Shown: positions 35,508-44,517, counted from the stretch's first letter. The stretch: DNA of 64,000 bases from DATDIC01 sp963777625 (GCA_963777625.1 CAVZRO010000011.1:1-64000); one strand, 5' to 3'. The notes: generated by a model from the sequence alone, not told the origin. Program-made: numbers and translations.

Positions 35508-36291
35508 ATGGCCACCTTCTCCCTTCCTCGGAATAGTCGCGTCACGCGGGGCGTAACCCACAAGGCGCCGGCCGGCGCGAAGCGGGTGCGGGAGTTCCGC
35601 GTCTATCGGTGGACGCCGGATGATGGGCAGAATCCGCGGACCGATACGTATGAAATCGATCTCGATGCGTGCGGGCCGATGGTGCTGGACGCGCTGATCA
35701 AGATCAAGAACGAGGTCGATCCGACACTTACCTTCCGCCGCTCCTGCCGCGAGGGCATCTGCGGTTCGTGCGCGATGAATATCGACGGCGGCAACACGCT
35801 GGCCTGCCTGAAACCGATCGACGAGGTGAATGGCGCGGTCCGAAATCACACCGCTGCCGCACATGCCGGTGGTGAAAGACCTGGTGCCGGACCTGACACA
35901 GATCTATGCGCAGTATCGCAGCATAGAGCCGTGGCTGAAGGCCGATACGCCAGCGCCGCCGGACGCTGAACGGCCGCAGAGCCGGGAGGAACGCGCGCAA
36001 CTGGATGGGCTGTGGGAGTGCATCCTCTGCTTCTGCTGCACCACCGCCTGCCCCAGCTACTGGTGGAACGGCGACCGGTATCTCGGTCCGGCGGTGCTGT
36101 TGCAGGCGTATCGATGGATTGCCAACTCGCGGGATGAACGTACCGGCGAGCGGTTGGACGCCTTGGAAGATCCGTTCAAGCTTTATCGCTGCCATACGAT
36201 CATGAACTGCACCGAAACCTGCCCAAAAGGGTTGAACCCCGCCAAGGCGATTGCCGCGATCAAGCATCTGATGATCGAGCGGCAGGTGTAG
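35508..36291 (+). CDS. sdhB: Succinate dehydrogenase iron-sulfur subunit, frameshifted
   Basis: Electron-transfer subunit of complex II. The plant-type [2Fe-2S] motif is in FRRSCREGICGSCAMNIDGG. At about 35835-35845 one extra base shifts the frame (expected GAVKITPLPHMPVVKDLVPD; written GAVRNHTAAA). The second frame, which runs to the stop at 36291, has KITPLPHMPVVKDLVPDLTQ-like sequence, then the cluster ligands CILCFCCTTACPSYWW and CHTIMNCTETCPKGLNPAKA for [3Fe-4S] and [4Fe-4S]. Corrected length about 260 residues. Start ATG 35508 has aaggaaag upstream. Confidence 0.9.
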
Positions 36292-36487
36292 CCGGACGGC
36301 CACGCGAATCGACTGATCGGCTGAAGATACCCCCCGGTTGCGCTATTCCGGCGCCCCGATCGGCTATCAGTCTGCCTCGATCATCGGCTTATCAGCGCCT
36401 GCGCGGTGATCACCATCATCGCGGTGGCGATGATGCCGGATTATTACCAATTGCGACGTTTCGGCGGAGTACGATCACACGCTTTGA

Positions 36488-36546
36488 GGGCCGACCCTCA
36501 CCCGGCGCGCTATGCGCGCCGACCTCTCCCGCGACGCGGGAGAGGT
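36488..36546. repeat. Triple-hairpin repeat, second copy
   Basis: ccctcacccggcgcgct-at-gcgcgccg and cctctcccgc-ga-cgcgggagagg: the same modules as 20542-20616 in inverse orientation, without the outer closing arm. It lies at the 3' end of the minus-strand gene 36546-37109. 36292-36487 has no gene. Confidence 0.7.
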
Positions 36547-37109
36547 TAAGAGAGCGTGGCGGCGCTGGGGTCGCCTTTGTAGCCGTGGGCGCGGCGCTCG
36601 GCCAGGGTCATGTCTTCGAAGCGGCGGTACGGGCGGGAGAGGGGTGCGTGCGGCGTGTCCGCCAGCGAGAGGGGCTCGGCGGGGAGCGGCAGGCGGAGCG
36701 CTGGCGCCGGGGCCCGGCGGGCGGGCGGCTGGGTCGCCGGACGGGGTGCGTCGGCGGGGGTTTGTTGCTTCTGCAACGAGCGGATGGTGGCCTGCATCAT
36801 GCGCGCGACACTGGCGGCGTTGGCGCGCAGGCGGGCGGCCATCGCGGGCGCGAGATCGGGCTGGGCGGCGCGCTTGAGGTTGTCCATCACCGCGTGGTGC
36901 GCGGCGACCGCCTGGGCCGCGAGCATGGCCTGGAACGCATCCTGCGGTTGCAGGGCGAGAAGCGCGAGGCGGGCGATGTCGCGGCGGGCGGCGCGGAGCT
37001 GGTCGGTGTCCTCCGGGGTGGCGGGGATGGCGGCGATGATGGTGTCCAGCAGGTGTTCGAGCAGGTGGGCGGGGAGCGGGTGTTGGCTGGTGATGGTTGG
37101 GGTGGACAT
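36546..37109 (-). CDS. Conserved hypothetical protein, Acetobacteraceae type
   Basis: A 187-residue protein, start ATG 37107-37109 (MSTPTITSQHPLPAHLLEHL). The N-terminal two-thirds is helical (DIARLALLALQPQDAFQAML, AAQAVAAHHAVMDNLKRAAQ, ARLRANAASVARMMQATIRS). A Pro/Ala linker follows, then a conserved-looking tail (SRPYRRFEDMTLAERRAHGY) ending KGDPSAATLS. I recognise this layout as typical of hypothetical proteins in the family but know no function. No signal peptide. Codon use is native. Confidence 0.65.
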   Translation of the reverse strand: MSTPTITSQHPLPAHLLEHLLDTIIAAIPATPEDTDQLRAARRDIARLALLALQPQDAFQAMLAAQAVAAHHAVMDNLKRAAQPDLAPAMAARLRANAASVARMMQATIRSLQKQQTPADAPRPATQPPARRAPAPALRLPLPAEPLSLADTPHAPLSRPYRRFEDMTLAERRAHGYKGDPSAATLS

Positions 37110-37171
37110 GGTGCGGTGCCTTGGGCCGGGGACAACCCAGGGTAGCATAGAGATAGGAAAAAAGTCAAGGG

Positions 37172-37942
37172 TCAGGTGGCGTAGTCGGGTTCCTCGCGGT
37201 CCAGGACGCGGCGCCAGGCGTCGAGATGCAGGCGGCCGTCGACCTTGTCGCCCCACGGGCCGGTCCAGCGGCGGCGGGCGCTGTCGGGTAGGCGGCGCAG
37301 CTTCTGGCCGGTGGACATCGCGGTGATCTGATACATGCAGGTTCGTTCCGCTTCGAACAACTCGTCGAACGCGTCATGCACGGTGGGGCCGACGACGGTG
37401 ACGCCGTGGCTGGCCATGATGAGGATCGACTTGTCGCCGAGCAGGGCGGCGATGCGGTCGCCTTCTTCATTGTCGTGCACCGGTTTTACGCCGCCCAGGT
37501 CCACGGCCACTCGGTCGTTGAGCAGCAGGTTGTTGTGGTGCGCGAGGGCGAGCTGCGGTTCTTCCAAGAGCGAGAGGGCGGTGAGGTACTGCGGGTGGAC
37601 GTGCAGGACGCAGGTGGCGTTGGGGTTTTGCAGGTGGATGCGGGCGTGGATGTGGAAGGCGACTTTGCGGAGCTCGCCCTTGCCGCGGACGACGCGGCCA
37701 TCGAGGTCGCAGACGATGAGGGAGCTGGCGGTGAGTTCCTGGAACAGGAAGCCGCGCGGGTTGATGATGAAGAGCGGGGAGTCGGTTTGGGTGGCGGGGA
37801 GCATGAGGGAGTTGTGGTTGCCGATCTGCTCGTTCCAGCCGTGACGGGCGGCGATGCGGAACACCGCAGCCATGTCGCAGCGGAGTTGCCATTCGTGTTG
37901 GTCGGCTTCGGTGGAGGAGAGGGCGTGGATGATGGCGGGCAT
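37172..37942 (-). CDS. Class II aldolase/adducin family protein
   Basis: A 256-residue protein of the fuculose-phosphate aldolase fold. Zinc-ligand and active-site histidines are seen in KVAFHIHARIHLQNPNATCV, LHVHPQYLTALSLLEEPQLA and MASHGVTVVGPTVHDAFDEL. The C-terminal YQITAMSTGQKLRRL is typical. It starts MPAIIHALSSTEADQHEWQL at 37942. Such stand-alone members act on sugar phosphates or unknown substrates. A diverged partial copy of its 5' end lies at 39889-40155, 2 kb away. Confidence 0.85.
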   Translation of the reverse strand: MPAIIHALSSTEADQHEWQLRCDMAAVFRIAARHGWNEQIGNHNSLMLPATQTDSPLFIINPRGFLFQELTASSLIVCDLDGRVVRGKGELRKVAFHIHARIHLQNPNATCVLHVHPQYLTALSLLEEPQLALAHHNNLLLNDRVAVDLGGVKPVHDNEEGDRIAALLGDKSILIMASHGVTVVGPTVHDAFDELFEAERTCMYQITAMSTGQKLRRLPDSARRRWTGPWGDKVDGRLHLDAWRRVLDREEPDYAT

Positions 37943-38036
37943 TTTCGGGCTCCGGCAGGGCGTGGGGGGATGGTGACGCGGGTGGGGCGGGTTGCCAAGG
38001 TTGGGGGGCTAGTCCCTGCTCCCCGGAACAGCCTGT

Positions 38037-38600
38037 TTATTCGGCGGCTGCAACCTCGTCGTGAGTTGGCACAGGCGCCATCGCCGCGAATACGCCGTCA
38101 CGTCGGACGAGCGCATGGAAGAGCGCCGCTGCGATATGCAACAGGACCAGGGCAAAGAACGCGAAAGCGAGGTAGAAGTGCGCATCCCAGAGCAGTGCAT
38201 GCAGGCTGTCGCTCTGCGGCAGGATCGCCGGCAGGCGCACGCCTCTGAACAGCACCACCGGGTAGGCGGCAGCCGACAGCATCGCCCAGCCGATCAGCGG
38301 CATGCCGATCATGAGAGCGTAGAGCGCGTAATGCGACAAGTACGCCGCGAGCTTCATCGGTTCGGGCAGGTCGGCCGGCAGCGACGGCGCACCATAGCGC
38401 AGGCGCACCACCAGACGGACGAGCGCGAGCACCAGAATTGCGATCCCGAGCGGCTTGTGAATCGAAACCAGCGTCAGATATTTCGGCTCGATGGTGGACA
38501 CCATACCCACCCCGATGAATAGCATCGCCAGGATGCAGACCGCCATGAGCCAGTGCAGCAGGCGCTGGAGCGGAGTGAAATGTTGGCGGCCCCCGGTCAT
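38037..38600 (-). CDS. Cytochrome b561 family protein
   Basis: A 187-residue di-heme membrane cytochrome. Four hydrophobic helices are present with the expected His ligands (RLLHWLMAVCILAMLFIGVG, SIHKPLGIAILVLALVRLVV, AAYLSHYALYALMIGMPLIG, DAHFYLAFAFFALVLLHIAA). It starts MTGGRQHFTPLQR at 38600 and overlaps the catalase-like gene by four bases. The pair is a known gene couple in proteobacteria, the cytochrome probably feeding electrons to the periplasmic peroxidase partner. Confidence 0.85.
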   Translation of the reverse strand: MTGGRQHFTPLQRLLHWLMAVCILAMLFIGVGMVSTIEPKYLTLVSIHKPLGIAILVLALVRLVVRLRYGAPSLPADLPEPMKLAAYLSHYALYALMIGMPLIGWAMLSAAAYPVVLFRGVRLPAILPQSDSLHALLWDAHFYLAFAFFALVLLHIAAALFHALVRRDGVFAAMAPVPTHDEVAAAE

Positions 38601-39652
38601 GGCTTGGAGTCCGTTGCAGTTCGGGGATAGTCCTTGGCCTCTGCCGTGCGAAGGTCATACGACTTCGCGTAGGCGGATGACCGCGCGGCAGGGAACGGGT
38701 CGTCCGAAGTCCGCATGCCGGGCGGCAGGACGGTCGGATCGAAGTTGATATCGCGGCAAGGGCCGTCCCGCTCGGGCTCGATCTGCTGCACCACAAGCGT
38801 ACCGACGTCGACGGTGCGGCGGCCCGGCGGCCAGGCCTTGCTGGGATCCGCTGTCGGATCGCCGGGATTGGCTACAGTCACCACCATTGTCCACCGCTGG
38901 GGCGCGGCGTGGACCCGCTCGGTGATCTCTTGTTCAAGAAAGTTGGGGCCACGTTTTGCCAGATCGGCGGGCGAGACCGCCACCGGTTGCGCCGCTGGCA
39001 GGAGCGACCATCGCACCGCGCGCTCGGTGCCGGAATTATCGGTAAAGATGAAGCTGTCCAGGCTGTTGAACCGATCTTCCGCATAGCTGCCCGTCCAGGG
39101 GGCGTTCTCGCCCCAGGCGCCAAACGCCGCGATCTCCGGATGTCGGCTGGCGAATGTCTTCATCGCGTTCGGGTCCTTGCTCGCCGAGGCGAGTAGCAGC
39201 TCATAAAATGCATCAGGTGTTGATACCGCAAAGAATGGGGGATCGATCATGGCGGCGCGCCATTCCGGCCCGTCCGGCGGCGAGATTTGCAGTCCCATGC
39301 CGCGTACCCGAACGGTTGCATCCGGCGCGTTCGGATCGGTGGTAGCAAGATTGAAGCGGCCAAGAGCGGGATACTGACCGCGGGTGAAAATCCGGGCATA
39401 TGACAGCGCCGACCCGGCCCCATTCGCTTCGAAGATGCCGGTGAAGCAGATGCCCTTGGCATGGTTGCGGCGATGGCCGAGCGGCGGCTGGTCACCTGGC
39501 GGCGTGAACGCATCCACCACCTTGTTCGGCGTGAGGCGCTGAGGCGAGAACCATCCCGCCGTGTAGGCGAAGGCAGCGGCAGCGCAGCCAATGACAATGA
39601 CGATCAGCACCAGGGATCCAAACACGGAACGTGCGGAGGACGGCTGCACCAT
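38597..39652 (-). CDS. srpA: Catalase-family (SrpA-like) periplasmic peroxidase
   Basis: A 351-residue catalase-related heme protein, anchored by an N-terminal helix (VFGSLVLIVIVIGCAAAAFA). It then shows HRRNHAKGICFTGIFEANGA with the catalytic His, GRFNLATTDPNAPDATVRVR (substrate strand) and DPPFFAVSTPDAFYELLLAS. Length and order match the small SrpA-like peroxidases rather than classical catalases. Coupled to cytochrome b561 downstream. Likely role: peroxide removal in the periplasm. Confidence 0.82.
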   Translation of the reverse strand: MVQPSSARSVFGSLVLIVIVIGCAAAAFAYTAGWFSPQRLTPNKVVDAFTPPGDQPPLGHRRNHAKGICFTGIFEANGAGSALSYARIFTRGQYPALGRFNLATTDPNAPDATVRVRGMGLQISPPDGPEWRAAMIDPPFFAVSTPDAFYELLLASASKDPNAMKTFASRHPEIAAFGAWGENAPWTGSYAEDRFNSLDSFIFTDNSGTERAVRWSLLPAAQPVAVSPADLAKRGPNFLEQEITERVHAAPQRWTMVVTVANPGDPTADPSKAWPPGRRTVDVGTLVVQQIEPERDGPCRDINFDPTVLPPGMRTSDDPFPAARSSAYAKSYDLRTAEAKDYPRTATDSKP

Positions 39653-39888
39653 TCAAACCTCACTGCTACGCTCAAGGGGCGTTCGAGCGAGCTTACCATT
39701 CCTGTGCGTCACGACCAGTCTGCGGAAGCTGCTGTCGGGCGGGCCACTATCTTTGAGCGCAAGGGGCTGATCCGAGGATCACCCCAGCTTGCCGCCCCTG
39801 CACGATCCGCCGGCCATTTGCGCTGGGACAGAGCGTGAGGTCGGCGATCTGACGTTCACCGAATTCGCGGATGCGGCTTCGACTTGGC

Positions 39889-40155
39889 TCAGGACGGAGC
39901 TTGCGTATCGGCGCGGGGGGTGTTGATGAAGTGGCGGGAGTTGGTTTGGGTGGCGGGGAGCATCGGGGAGTTGCGATTGCCGAGCTGATCGTTCCATCCG
40001 TGACGGGCGGCGGTGCGGAATGCCGCGGCCATGTCGCTGCGGAGTTGCGATTCCTGTTGGTCGGCGTCGGTGGAGAAGAGGGCGTGGATGATAGGGGGCG
40101 TTTTTCGGGCTCCAGCAGGGCCGGGGGATGGTGCCGCTGGTGGGTGCGTTGCCAA
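39889..40155 (-). pseudogene. Partial, diverged duplicate of the class II aldolase 5' end
   Basis: On the minus strand this stretch encodes PPIIHALFSTDADQQESQLR, SDMAAAFRTAARHGWNDQLG and NRNSPMLPATQTNSRHF. It aligns with the first 60 residues of the aldolase at 37172-37942 (PAIIHALSSTEADQHEWQLR, CDMAAVFRIAARHGWNEQIG). The similarity continues upstream into the leader DNA and then stops. No catalytic His region follows, so it is a dead partial copy. The surrounding 39653-39888 holds nothing else that I recognise. Confidence 0.75.
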
Positions 40156-40409
40156 AGTTGGGGGCGAGGTGTGGGCTTGGGTTGATTTGCTACGGTCGGC
40201 CTGAGATCGTTCAGCTGAGATCGGAAACTGCCTTAGGGGGTAGGATTGGCCGGGAGCAGACGCTCAAGCGATGCGGCGTCCATCTCTGTTTCGCGCAAGG
40301 CGCGGACCTTCCGCAAGAGGTATGATTCCTGGCACCGGACCAATCTGAGTTGCTCAGAACAACAACTTGACATACACGTGGGCGCGGGAAAGTCCGGAGT
40401 CATTTTTTA
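40156..40409. other. Intergenic, border of lower-GC block
   Basis: No gene seen. Base composition falls from GC-rich to more balanced toward 40400. A TTGACA hexamer at 40367-40372 and ggag at 40396-40399 precede the ATPase start; the -10 element is not convincing. Confidence 0.4.
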
Positions 40410-41962
40410 ATGAAAACCCTCGTGGGCACTCTTGAGCTAAGCGGAAACCCGTTCGAACACTACACCGCCGAAACAGAGCCTCACATTGCCGATTACGCGG
40501 TCCGGCCTCCTTACCTTCAGGCAATCTCTGATCGAGTCCGTGGGCTGAGCTCATTCATCCTGTTCGGCGATCGTGGCGCGGGAAAGAGTGCGACGCGGAT
40601 CACAGTGTACAATGAAGTGTGGAAGCGCGTTGGCGACAAAGAGGCCAGTTCGCCCAGCCCATTCGTTCTCAACCTCACCGACTATTCCTCTCTCCAGGAT
40701 GTCTTCAGGAAGGACCGCCTCACTGAGAGAGACATTGTAAATGTGGTCGCCTTCAACGTCGTGGAGCAAGTTCTTGCCTGGCTGTCTTCACTCGAAGACG
40801 ACGATCGAGATAGATTTATCGGTGGGTTGGATGCAGATAGCCGCACGCTCGCATTGGCGTTACTAAAAGGCTTCTATCTTTCAATTCCAGAGATAAATCG
40901 TAGTATTTCTACGAGGGAGTCTCTACAACTTCTAAAGAGTGCCTGGACTACAAAAAGTTACCGTCTGGGCATCCCAGAGGTGGGATAGTCTTAGCAGGAT
41001 TATCGCGTCTGTGATCAGCGCGCTGTCGAAGAAGGAACTGGGGGATTCCGTTGACATTTCGGCCCCTGCCGAGGCTCTCCTCAAATCTCTGACTGGAGAT
41101 GCTCCGAACGCGCCGCGCGCTATTCTCGATAAGCTTGCTGAATTTGTTCGGGGCTTTGGGTTTTCAGGGATTTCTGTCCTCGTTGATAAAAGTCGATGAA
41201 ACGCCGGCCACATCTAGTTCCGCTGAAAGCACGGCCAAGCTAATCCACCCATTGTTGTCGCATGTGCAACTAATGGAGGTTTCCGGTTTCTCTTGGATTT
41301 TATTTATTTGGAGCAACGTAAAAGATCATCTCAACGGCAAGTACCCCGTTAGATTAGACAAACTTGCTCACTCGAACATTATTTGGAATGCCGACGGCCT
41401 TCGGGAAATGGTGGAATCTCGCATACGATTTTATTCCCGGGGGGAGCTGACGTTCTCATCGCTTTTTGAAGCTGGCATTGGCGTCGAACGAGTGTTTCGG
41501 TCGCTATGCGAGATCGCAGTCAACTCTCCCCGCGAACTGATCAAGCTACTTGACACGATCATACGCGAGCACGATGCCCGTGGGGACGGCGCGTCTGATT
41601 TGATCGACACAAAGAGCTTAGAAGTCGGCCAAGACAAGTTCTCCGTGGAAACAATGGATGGATGGTTTGCGGCCGGTCCGCTACAACAGGTTCTTAGGTT
41701 CGGCAAAACACAGTTTGTGAACCGTGATGTTCAGACTGCCTTCAAGATTGGCGACCAAGGCGCAAGAGTGAAGATTAAGAACTGGGTAGATGTCGGCCTT
41801 GTGAAACAGACGGGAACGGCGCCGAGCGAGACTGGAGCTAAACAGGCCTATCTCTTCAGCGTCGCGGACGCGCGCGTTCGGCGCGTGATCCAGCGTAAGC
41901 TTTTGGACGTCGTCGGCGCCGAACTCGAACAACCCGACCTGGAAGCCGAAGGACGGGAATAA
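40410..41962 (+). CDS. P-loop ATPase of STAND/AAA type, two frameshifts
   Basis: One protein of about 517 residues read in three frames. The first frame starts at ATG 40410 (NPFEHYTAETEPHIADYAVR), with Walker A GDRGAGKS at residues 53-60 and NLTDYSSLQDVFRKDRLTER. The frame breaks in an A5 run at 40952-40956, continues WASQRWDSLSRIIASVISAL, breaks again at an A4 run (41188-41191), then DETPATSSSAESTAKLIHPL and, near the end, a likely winged-helix (VKIKNWVDVGLVKQTGTAPS). The layout resembles P-loop ATPases of the Sll1717-like or Orc/STAND kind found in defence and mobile loci. Lower GC than the flanks suggests acquisition. Function unknown. Confidence 0.65.
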
Positions 41963-42306
41963 CGTGCGGCGTGTCACTGTTCTTAAGCATTCGTCGCACT
42001 GACCGATCTTCTCGGTCCTCGAGCCATGGGATAGACCGAGTCGGTCAGCGCTGGCCGCTGACAAACCGCCAAATCTTTCCTCACGCAGCAGACCTCCCGG
42101 TCCATACTCGGAGCCGGGTGTTGACCATCTCATGTGGAAATGACCAGCATGGGCGCGAGGCCGCCAAAGTGGGCACGTGCTATGCGTCAGATTCTGGGCC
42201 TATACGATCGACGATCTTACGACCAAAATGGGTCGCGCGCAGACATTCAACCTGACACGCCACCCTCCCTTGCCGCCCCTCCCCGCCCGACGCTACTCTC
42301 ACCGCC
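41963..42306. other. Intergenic, no gene recognised
   Basis: A 344-bp stretch between the P-loop ATPase and the nitrile hydratase-type genes. I see no convincing coding frame, tRNA or repeat. It marks the return from lower-GC to GC-rich sequence. Confidence 0.5.
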
Positions 42307-42615
42307 ATGGACAAGGATGTACCGCGCGCGCACCACGATCTCGGCGGTGTGCCGAAATTCATGTGCGAACCGGTCAATACCGAACCGCACGCGCTGACCG
42401 ATTTCGACAGGGAAGTGGATGCGCTGCGCCAGGTGCTCAGCGTGAAGGGGCTGATGACCGTCGATGAGCTGCGGCGGGGGGTCGAGGCGATACCGGAAGA
42501 AACGTATCATCGGCTGAGTTACTATCAGCGCTGGATCCGCTCCATCACCGCTACGCTGCTGCGCAAGGGCATCATCACCGAGGCCGAATTGCGCGCCGCC
42601 CTGGAGCAAGGGTGA
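42307..42615 (+). CDS. Nitrile hydratase beta-subunit N-terminal-domain protein
   Basis: A 102-residue protein matching the N-terminal half of nitrile hydratase beta (or the thiocyanate hydrolase beta subunit): RAHHDLGGVPKFMCEPVNTE, then LSYYQRWIRSITATLLRKGI and ITEAELRAALEQG. The HDLGG and YxRW motifs are conserved, the Arg contributing to the metal-site contact in relatives. It is a separate gene here, the C-terminal half being encoded by the next gene, whose start overlaps its stop. Confidence 0.82.
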   Translation: MDKDVPRAHHDLGGVPKFMCEPVNTEPHALTDFDREVDALRQVLSVKGLMTVDELRRGVEAIPEETYHRLSYYQRWIRSITATLLRKGIITEAELRAALEQG

Positions 42616-42896
42616 TGGCGTACGCGGCCGGCACTCTGGTTCGGGTGAAGAATGAGTGGCCGGAGACGAAGGGGCCGTGCCATATCCGCACGCCCTATTA
42701 TGTGCGCGGGGAACAGGGCCGCGTGGTTCGCCGGCTAGGGGAGTTCGCGAACCCGGAGGATCTGGCGTTCGCCCGCCCTGCCCCGAAGCGCTCGCTGTAT
42801 CACGTCGCCTTCGACCAGCCGGCGATCTGGCATGAGGGGCGGCCGGGTGACGAGTTGCTGGTGGAAATCTTCGAGCATTGGCTGGAGCCGGCATGA
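42612..42896 (+). CDS. Nitrile hydratase beta-subunit C-terminal (SH3-like) domain protein
   Basis: A 94-residue SH3-like domain: GTLVRVKNEWPETKGPCHIR, TPYYVRGEQGRVVRRLGEFA, NPEDLAFARP and SLYHVAFDQPAIWHEG. These match the C-terminal half of nitrile hydratase beta. GTG 42612 or ATG 42615 is the start; both overlap the upstream stop. The stop overlaps the alpha gene (ATGA). In classical nitrile hydratases both halves are one chain; the split form is known from thiocyanate hydrolase (scnB-scnA-scnC). Confidence 0.82.
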   Translation: MMAYAAGTLVRVKNEWPETKGPCHIRTPYYVRGEQGRVVRRLGEFANPEDLAFARPAPKRSLYHVAFDQPAIWHEGRPGDELLVEIFEHWLEPA

Positions 42897-43474
42897 CCAT
42901 CCTGGAAACCGACGGCGAGAAGCTGCTGAACGGGTTGCGCGGGCTGCTGGCGGAGAAGGGCATCGCCACGCCGGCGGAAATCGCCGAGCGCATTGCGCTC
43001 ACGGAGCGGGCCTCGCCGGGCCAGGGCGCGCGCATGGTGGCGCGGGCCTGGGTCGATCCGGCGTTCCGGGCCTTGATGCTGGAGGACGGCACGCGGGCGG
43101 CTGAGACGATGGGTATTCCGATGCGGGGCGCGCCGCCTCTGGGCGTGCTGGAGAGCACGCCGGAGGTGCATAACCTGGTGGTCTGCACGTTGTGCAGTTG
43201 CTATCCGCGGGCGGTGCTGGGGTATCCGCCGTTCTGGTACAAGTCGGCAGCGTATCGGGCGCGGGCTGTGCGCGATCCACGCGGGTTGCTGCTGGAATGG
43301 GGCACGCGGTTGCCGGACGGCGTGCGCATTCAGGTGGTGGATTCGACCGCCGATTATCGCTGGATGGTGCTGCCGATGCGGCCGGCGGGAACCGAGGGCT
43401 GGGACGAACAGCGTCTGGCCTCGGTCGTGCGGGAAGGCGATATGATCGGGGTGACGGTGCCGCTGCTGCCCTGA
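42893..43474 (+). CDS. Nitrile hydratase alpha / thiocyanate hydrolase gamma-type subunit
   Basis: A 193-residue metal-site subunit. The cluster VCTLCSCYP carries the three Cys ligands (C98, C101, C103), two of which are post-translationally oxidised in relatives. Thr after the first Cys fits the cobalt type. PPFWYKSAAYRARAVRDPRG, LLLEWGTRLPDGVRIQVVDS and RPAGTEGWDE are diagnostic. Three genes (beta-N, beta-C, alpha) overlap and form one operon. No metallochaperone or activator gene is adjacent. The substrate (nitrile or thiocyanate) cannot be told apart from the sequence alone. Confidence 0.85.
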   Translation: MTILETDGEKLLNGLRGLLAEKGIATPAEIAERIALTERASPGQGARMVARAWVDPAFRALMLEDGTRAAETMGIPMRGAPPLGVLESTPEVHNLVVCTLCSCYPRAVLGYPPFWYKSAAYRARAVRDPRGLLLEWGTRLPDGVRIQVVDSTADYRWMVLPMRPAGTEGWDEQRLASVVREGDMIGVTVPLLP

Positions 43475-43556
43475 GGGCGGTTCAGGCGACGTGAGGCTCC
43501 GCGTTCGTGTGCTGGCCGGACGATGCGGGTCCGTTTCGGTTCGGCGGGCCGAACCT

Positions 43557-43748
43557 TCACGGGGCTTGTTTGGCCAGACGCTCCGACTGGGCGCGGGCAT
43601 GGTTCATGCCGGCAACGATCGCGTCAACGTCACGCTGGGTCTGCTGCTGGCGCCAGCCCGCCTGATCGACAAAGCCCTGCTCGGGGAGGCTGGGCAGAGT
43701 GCTGCATCCAGCCAGAACAAGGACAATCGCTAAAAACCCGCGGCGCAT
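43557..43748 (-). CDS. Small lipoprotein
   Basis: A 63-residue protein with a lipoprotein signal (MRRGFLAIVLVLAGCSTLPS, lipobox LAGC), then FVDQAGWRQQQTQRDVDAIV and AGMNHARAQSERLAKQ, a short Gln/Arg-rich helix. Envelope-associated; function unknown. Convergent with the nitrile hydratase-type operon. It is short, but the signal is clear. Confidence 0.6.
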   Translation of the reverse strand: MRRGFLAIVLVLAGCSTLPSLPEQGFVDQAGWRQQQTQRDVDAIVAGMNHARAQSERLAKQAP

Positions 43749-43955
43749 TGGGGAAGTTCTCGATCACGGTTTCCGGAGCCCGTTGTAGCCAGTCCGGCTG
43801 GGCGATGCCAGGACAGATTTCGTATTGGGGTGCTCGGGCGGGGTGGGTTCGGTGCTGGCTTCCCGATGCGTGGCGGTTCCGGATATCGGGGGTGGGTTAG
43901 AAATAGGGTGTTGTTCTCGGCGTCCCTGCGAACAGGGGACGGCACGGGCTGGGGG

Positions 43956-43984
43956 TGGATTCCCGCTTTTTCGCGGGAATGACG
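43956..43984. repeat. REP palindrome copy
   Basis: gtggattcccgcttttt/cgcgggaatgac, in the gap between the small lipoprotein and smpB. The rest of 43749-44031 holds no recognised gene. Confidence 0.75.
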
Positions 43985-44031
43985 AGAGAGAGGCGGGAAT
44001 GAGGGGGGTTCCATTGGTTCGGGACCAGTGC

Positions 44032-44517
44032 TCAGCCACGCATCCGCATCAGCCGCGCCTTGTCGCGCTGCCAGTCGCGCGCCGCGATGGCCGCGCGCTT
44101 GTCGGCCTTCTTGCGCCCTTCCCCCAGGCCCAGCAGCACCTTCGCGCGGCCGCGATCGTTGAAATGGATTTGTAACGGCACCAACGTGATGCCGTCGCGT
44201 GAAACCGATCCGGCAAGCTGCTGGATCTGCTTGCGCCGCAGCAGCAGCTTGCGCGGTGCGCGGGGCTCGAAGCGCGACAGGACGCCGCCCTGGTATTCCG
44301 GGATGTAGGCGTTGAACAGCCACATCTCGCCGTCGCGCTCGCCGGCCCAGGCTTCGGTCAGTGTGGCGCGGCCGTGGCGCAGGGACTTCACCTCTGGACC
44401 GCGCAGCACCAGGCCGGCTTCCACGGTGTCCTTGATCGCGTAATCGAACCGCGCCTTGCGGTTCTGCGCGACGATGCCGTGTGCGATCAGGCCTTTTTTC
44501 GGTTTGGCTTCCGGCAT
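44032..44517 (-). CDS. smpB: SsrA-binding protein SmpB
   Basis: A 161-residue trans-translation factor that delivers tmRNA to stalled ribosomes. Markers are IVAQNRKARFDYAIKDTVEA, GLVLRGPEVKSLRHGRATLT, EAWAGERDGEMWLFNAYIPE and the basic C-terminal helix ending AARDWQRDKARLMRMRG. The start is MPEAKPKKGLIAHG at 44517. Downstream of dapA on the same strand, as in related genomes. No tmRNA gene was recognised nearby. Confidence 0.95.
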   Translation of the reverse strand: MPEAKPKKGLIAHGIVAQNRKARFDYAIKDTVEAGLVLRGPEVKSLRHGRATLTEAWAGERDGEMWLFNAYIPEYQGGVLSRFEPRAPRKLLLRRKQIQQLAGSVSRDGITLVPLQIHFNDRGRAKVLLGLGEGRKKADKRAAIAARDWQRDKARLMRMRG

